The notes beneath the pieces are model-generated. The model made no database searches. It saw nothing but the letters and a program-made list of their open reading frames with translations, and was not told the DNA's origin. A stretch of 64,000 bases of DNA, taken from positions 186,001 to 250,000 of the forward strand of contig NC_015278.1 in assembly GCF_000193205.1 (NCBI RefSeq), read 5' to 3'. This document shows, piece after piece, positions 60,843-64,000 of this stretch; positions within the stretch are counted from its first letter, which is position 1; every line of letters starts with the position of its first letter. Source of the DNA: Aerococcus sp. Group 1 (GTDB taxonomy: Bacteria; Bacillota; Bacilli; Lactobacillales; Aerococcaceae). Made by a program: the position numbers and the translations under genes.

Positions 60843-62761
60843 ATGAATAGTAGACAGTTAAAACTACTGAAATCGATGCTTAGTGAACATAGCTATCAAC
60901 CTGCTTCTTATTATGCAAAAAGAATGTCTGTATCAGCACGGACAATCTATTCGGATTTAGATATTATAAATGAGTTTATTAAAAAAATGGAGGAGAAGTC
61001 CAAAGAAAACCATCAGCAGGAGTTAAAATTGTTGGAGATATATCTATAATACAAACAAACTTATTAAGCAGCAATTTATTGGATTGTGATATTTACGATC
61101 CTTCTAATAGACGCTTAATAATAATTAAATTACTAGCTTTCACAAATCAAGATATCAGTCTGGACTACCTTTCTGAAGCTTTTATTGTGAGTAAAACTTC
61201 GATCTATAAAGATATTCATGTATTAAATGAGATCATTGATGGCACAGACTCGTATATTGAATCCTCTAAACACGGACTGGCACTCATTGGGAACGAGGAG
61301 ACTCTTCAAAAAGCAATTAAAGCAATTGTCTTTTATTTTTCAAACAATGAATCTGATCTATCTTTTACGCAAGTGATTAAGTTATTATTCGATGAAGAAT
61401 CGATACAGTATGTTGATTCATTGCTTAAGGATGAAATTGATGGTTTCGCTAGAGATGCATCCAACTATTATTATCGATCTTTGGTTAGTGTCTTACTTAT
61501 TCATTTGTCAAGGATACAGATTGATCATCAGATTCAGTCGCAGGAAGAACTTTTATTAGATTCAATTAAATATTTAGAAGTCTATCCAATAGCGGAAAGT
61601 TTAGTCAATAAGCTTTCACAGACCTTTGAAATTGAATATCAGATCGAAGATAAAACTTATATTACAAGACAACTTTATGCTCATAGAATACAAAAAAATA
61701 TAGTAAATATCGATGATAATATCAAGAATTCCGTAAAAATCTTAATTAATGAAGTCAGTATGATAGAGGATATTAATTTAATGGAGGATAGACATTTGCT
61801 ATTTTCGTTATACCAACACTTTCCTCCAATGCTGATGAGATTAGAAAAGGGAATACAAATTGAGAATCCATTGCTAGATTCTATAAAAATTCAATATATG
61901 GAGCTTTTTAGCATTTTATGGTATTTACTTGGAGATTTTGAGAAAAAATATAATGTTTCACTCAATGATCATGAAGTTTCTCTAATTTTAATTCATTTTC
62001 AAATTGCATTAGAGAAACAGTCAGAGTCTAAAAATATTTTAATTATATGTCAGTATGGTATGTCTTCTGCGCAACTTATTTACCAAAAAGTAAAACGGAT
62101 TTTACCAAACCAAGATAATATTGAAATTGCTAATGCTAATAAGTTACACAAGGTTAACTTAAAAAATGTTGATTTAATAATAACTACCATTGATTTAGGA
62201 GATTTTAAAAGGAATTATATTAAAGTTTCGCCTATATTTTCTTCACAAGATTATAAAAGCATTTTAAATGCATACAGTTTACTACTTAGTGAACAAAACA
62301 ACTACAGTCCATCTGAAAAAATAAAAGCTCCTACTTTATTAGAATTTATGAATAAAGACCTAATAAATCTTCATATAGATTCTACAAGTAAAGAAGAACT
62401 ACTAGATTTTATGATTACTCAATTAGAACAGAAGAAGATGGTAAAAAAAGAATTTAGACAGTCAATCTTTGAAAGAGAAAAATTAGGGGATACTAATTTA
62501 GAAAATGGAATTGCGTTACCTCACGCAAATCCAAACACTGTTATAGAATCTTCTATATCTTTTACAACATTAAATAAACCAATTAAATGGGGAAAAGGAA
62601 AAGTGCAATTAATAGTTATGATTACCTTTAATGATCAAGATACTAACAAGATAAAATTAGTTATCGAAGAACTGTTTCCAGTAATTAATAACAAAAAATT
62701 AGTTGATGAACTCCTAGAAATAAAAGATAAGACGCAATGGATAAATCGATTTATTAATTAG
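60843..62761 (+). pseudogene. PRD-type PTS regulator (BglG/MtlR-like), one frameshift
   Basis: ATG 60843 starts an HTH domain (MNSRQLKLLKSMLSEHSYQP, KRMSVSARTIYSDLDIINEF). The frame runs out at 61049; the -1 frame continues EVQRKPSAGVKIVGDISIIQ without a gap to the long frame ending at 62761. One G restored near 60990 repairs it. Further parts are a second HTH (DISLDYLSEAFIVSKTSIYK), two PRD segments (about 180-400), an EIIB-like segment (ILIICQYGMSSAQLIYQKVK) and a C-terminal EIIA domain with IALPHANPNTV. It would activate the galactitol-type PTS genes downstream. Confidence 0.8.
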
Positions 62762-62771
62762 GAGGGAAAAT

Positions 62772-63227
62772 ATGTATTTAGACAAAAACTTAGGAATATT
62801 ACATGTAAAACAAAAAAATTCAAAAGAATTAATGAATAATTTAATTGATATTCTTGAAGAAAACAACATTGTTAAGGGTTCTTTTAGAAATGCTATTTTC
62901 GAAAGAGAAGATAATTATCCTACTGGCTTAGAAATAAATGGGTATGGATTTGCTATTCCTCATACTGATGGTGCGCATGTTAATAAATCTCAAATATGTT
63001 ATGCGACTTTAGTAGAACCCGTAGAATTTCGTAGTATGACAGATCCTAATCAAATTATTAATGTTCAAATGGTATTTATGATCACTATGAAGGAGGCCCA
63101 TGAGCAACTTGAAATGCTACAGAATTTAATGTCTCTATTTCAAAATAAAAATGAAGTTCATGATTTATTGAGGATTGAAGATAAAGAAATATTTAAAAAT
63201 AAATTGATCAGTCTTGGAATTCAATAG
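62772..63227 (+). CDS. PTS EIIA, galactitol-type
   Basis: 151 residues. The phosphohistidine is in GFAIPHTDGAHVNKS (about 67), preceded by REDNYPTGLEIN, as in GatA-type EIIA. It follows the regulator by 10 bp and precedes the EIIC gene by 14 bp, so it is part of one operon. The ribosome site is TTAGGAGGG. Confidence 0.85.
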   Translation: MYLDKNLGILHVKQKNSKELMNNLIDILEENNIVKGSFRNAIFEREDNYPTGLEINGYGFAIPHTDGAHVNKSQICYATLVEPVEFRSMTDPNQIINVQMVFMITMKEAHEQLEMLQNLMSLFQNKNEVHDLLRIEDKEIFKNKLISLGIQ

Positions 63228-63241
63228 AAAGAGGGAGAATT

Positions 63242-64000
63242 ATGGATATTATATTAAATGCATTTGAATGGTTCATTTCATTAGGATCAAATGTATTTTT
63301 ACCTATAATTATATTTATTATTGGTTTATTATTTGGGCTAAAGCCTGGAAAAGCTTTTATTTCTGGAATCACAGTAGGTATTGGTAGTATCGGCCTTGGC
63401 TTAGTTTTAGATTTATTATCAAACAGTCTCGGAGCTGCAATTCAAGATATGGGGCAGCAATATGGTGCATCATTGAATATATTAGATATTGGTGTTGGTG
63501 TAGGTGGACCATTGGCCTTTTCCACTTCATTAGGTATTTTAATGATTCCAATATCATTAATTATTAACTTTATTTTTATTTATTTAGGGTGGACGAAAGT
63601 ATTAAATGTCGATATTTGGAACTTTTGGTTTCCGATTTTTATGGGATTAGTCGGACAAGCAATAACAGGAAAATTTGCTTATGGACTACTTATAGCAATA
63701 ATCGCTGTTATACTCCAATGGACTTTTGCAACATTTACTCAAAGAACGGTTAGTGAGTTTTTTGGATATCCTGGTATTGCTATTAGTCACATGATGGCAA
63801 CTTCTGGTGCAATTTTTGCTATAATGATCAATTGGATTTTTGAACGAATCCCTGGATTTAACAAGATAGATATGGATGCTGAAACTTTAACTGAACGTTT
63901 CGGAATCTTTGGTGATACTGTCGTTATTGGTTTAATTATCGGAATTGTTGTTGGTATTTTTGCTGGCTATGATGTAGCAGGTATAGGCACACTCGGAATG
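63242..64000 (+). CDS. PTS EIIC, galactitol-type, cut by the window end
   Basis: The frame from ATG 63242 (GAGGGAG upstream) is open for 253 codons to the last base. It is strongly hydrophobic with at least six membrane segments. The start MDIILNAFEWFISLGSNVFL, LLFGLKPGKAFISGITVGIG and DIGVGVGGPLAFSTS are typical of GatC. No EIIB gene lies between EIIA and EIIC, so it is probably downstream, outside the window. Confidence 0.85.
   Translation, partial: MDIILNAFEWFISLGSNVFLPIIIFIIGLLFGLKPGKAFISGITVGIGSIGLGLVLDLLSNSLGAAIQDMGQQYGASLNILDIGVGVGGPLAFSTSLGILMIPISLIINFIFIYLGWTKVLNVDIWNFWFPIFMGLVGQAITGKFAYGLLIAIIAVILQWTFATFTQRTVSEFFGYPGIAISHMMATSGAIFAIMINWIFERIPGFNKIDMDAETLTERFGIFGDTVVIGLIIGIVVGIFAGYDVAGIGTLGM

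Noticed and set aside
1..64000. CRISPR array
   Set aside because: No regularly spaced short repeats were seen in any gap, and no cas-like gene is present.

Overview
The window looks like a chromosome of a low-GC Gram-positive bacterium of the order Lactobacillales, plausibly Aerococcaceae. The reasons are the strong AGGAGG ribosome sites, cre-like sites, many PTS permeases, a D-2-hydroxyacid dehydrogenase, Dp-1-like holin and Cpl-7-type lysin modules. The genus is inference only. No rRNA or tRNA gene was seen.

Region 1 (1-8.3 kb) is the right end of an AT-rich integrated element: a membrane protein, an ImmA peptidase, a frameshifted XRE repressor, a frameshifted sigma-like gene and three tandem large serine recombinases, the middle one broken. 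It ends inside hsdM, exactly at the codons for the GSGS part of methylase motif I. The 5' half of hsdM is not in the window.

Region 2 (8.3-16.3 kb) is a type I restriction-modification locus: hsdM 3' part, expressed hsdS, a YefM/YoeB-type toxin-antitoxin pair, a tyrosine recombinase, a promoterless start-less second hsdS in inverse orientation, and hsdR. Two inverted repeats (18 bp and 94 bp) shared by the hsdS copies mark it as an invertible, phase-variable specificity system.

Region 3 (16.3-22.5 kb) has cell-surface proteins, a decayed toxin-antitoxin pair, a DUF4143 ATPase, a TPM-domain membrane protein and an S24-type repressor. Region 4 (23.2-29.1 kb) is GC-richer and phage-like but has no virion genes: a DnaD-like replisome organiser (split by one base), an unknown protein, a small membrane gene cut by an IS3-family element, a sigma factor, DUF1659 and DUF2922 proteins, a coiled-coil membrane protein, a Dp-1-type holin and a CHAP/Cpl-7 endolysin.

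Region 5 (29.2-40.6 kb) is a catabolic block: TetR regulator, fumarate-reductase-like flavoprotein with an internal stop, FMN-binding protein, SDR oxidoreductase, a fused FMN/FAD reductase, then a LysR-controlled shikimate/quinate operon (shikimate dehydrogenase, MFS transporter, type I dehydroquinase, CitMHS transporter). Region 6 (40.8-45.1 kb) is a MurNAc utilisation operon (mupG, murQ, PTS EIIBC, RpiR regulator) in which all four genes are broken. Region 7 (45.3-50.9 kb) has a CitA/DcuS-like sensor with a degenerate ATPase domain, its response regulator, an AEC carboxylate permease, a D-2-hydroxyacid dehydrogenase and a SorC regulator. Region 8 (51.0-60.2 kb) has an RpiR regulator, two mannose-6-phosphate isomerases, two fructose-family PTS systems, hexulose-phosphate synthase and isomerase, and a HAD phosphatase. 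Region 9 (60.8-64 kb) starts a galactitol-type PTS operon behind a frameshifted PRD regulator.

Nearly every broken gene can be repaired by restoring a single base, often in a homopolymer run. The reader should weigh consensus error against true decay before accepting these as pseudogenes.
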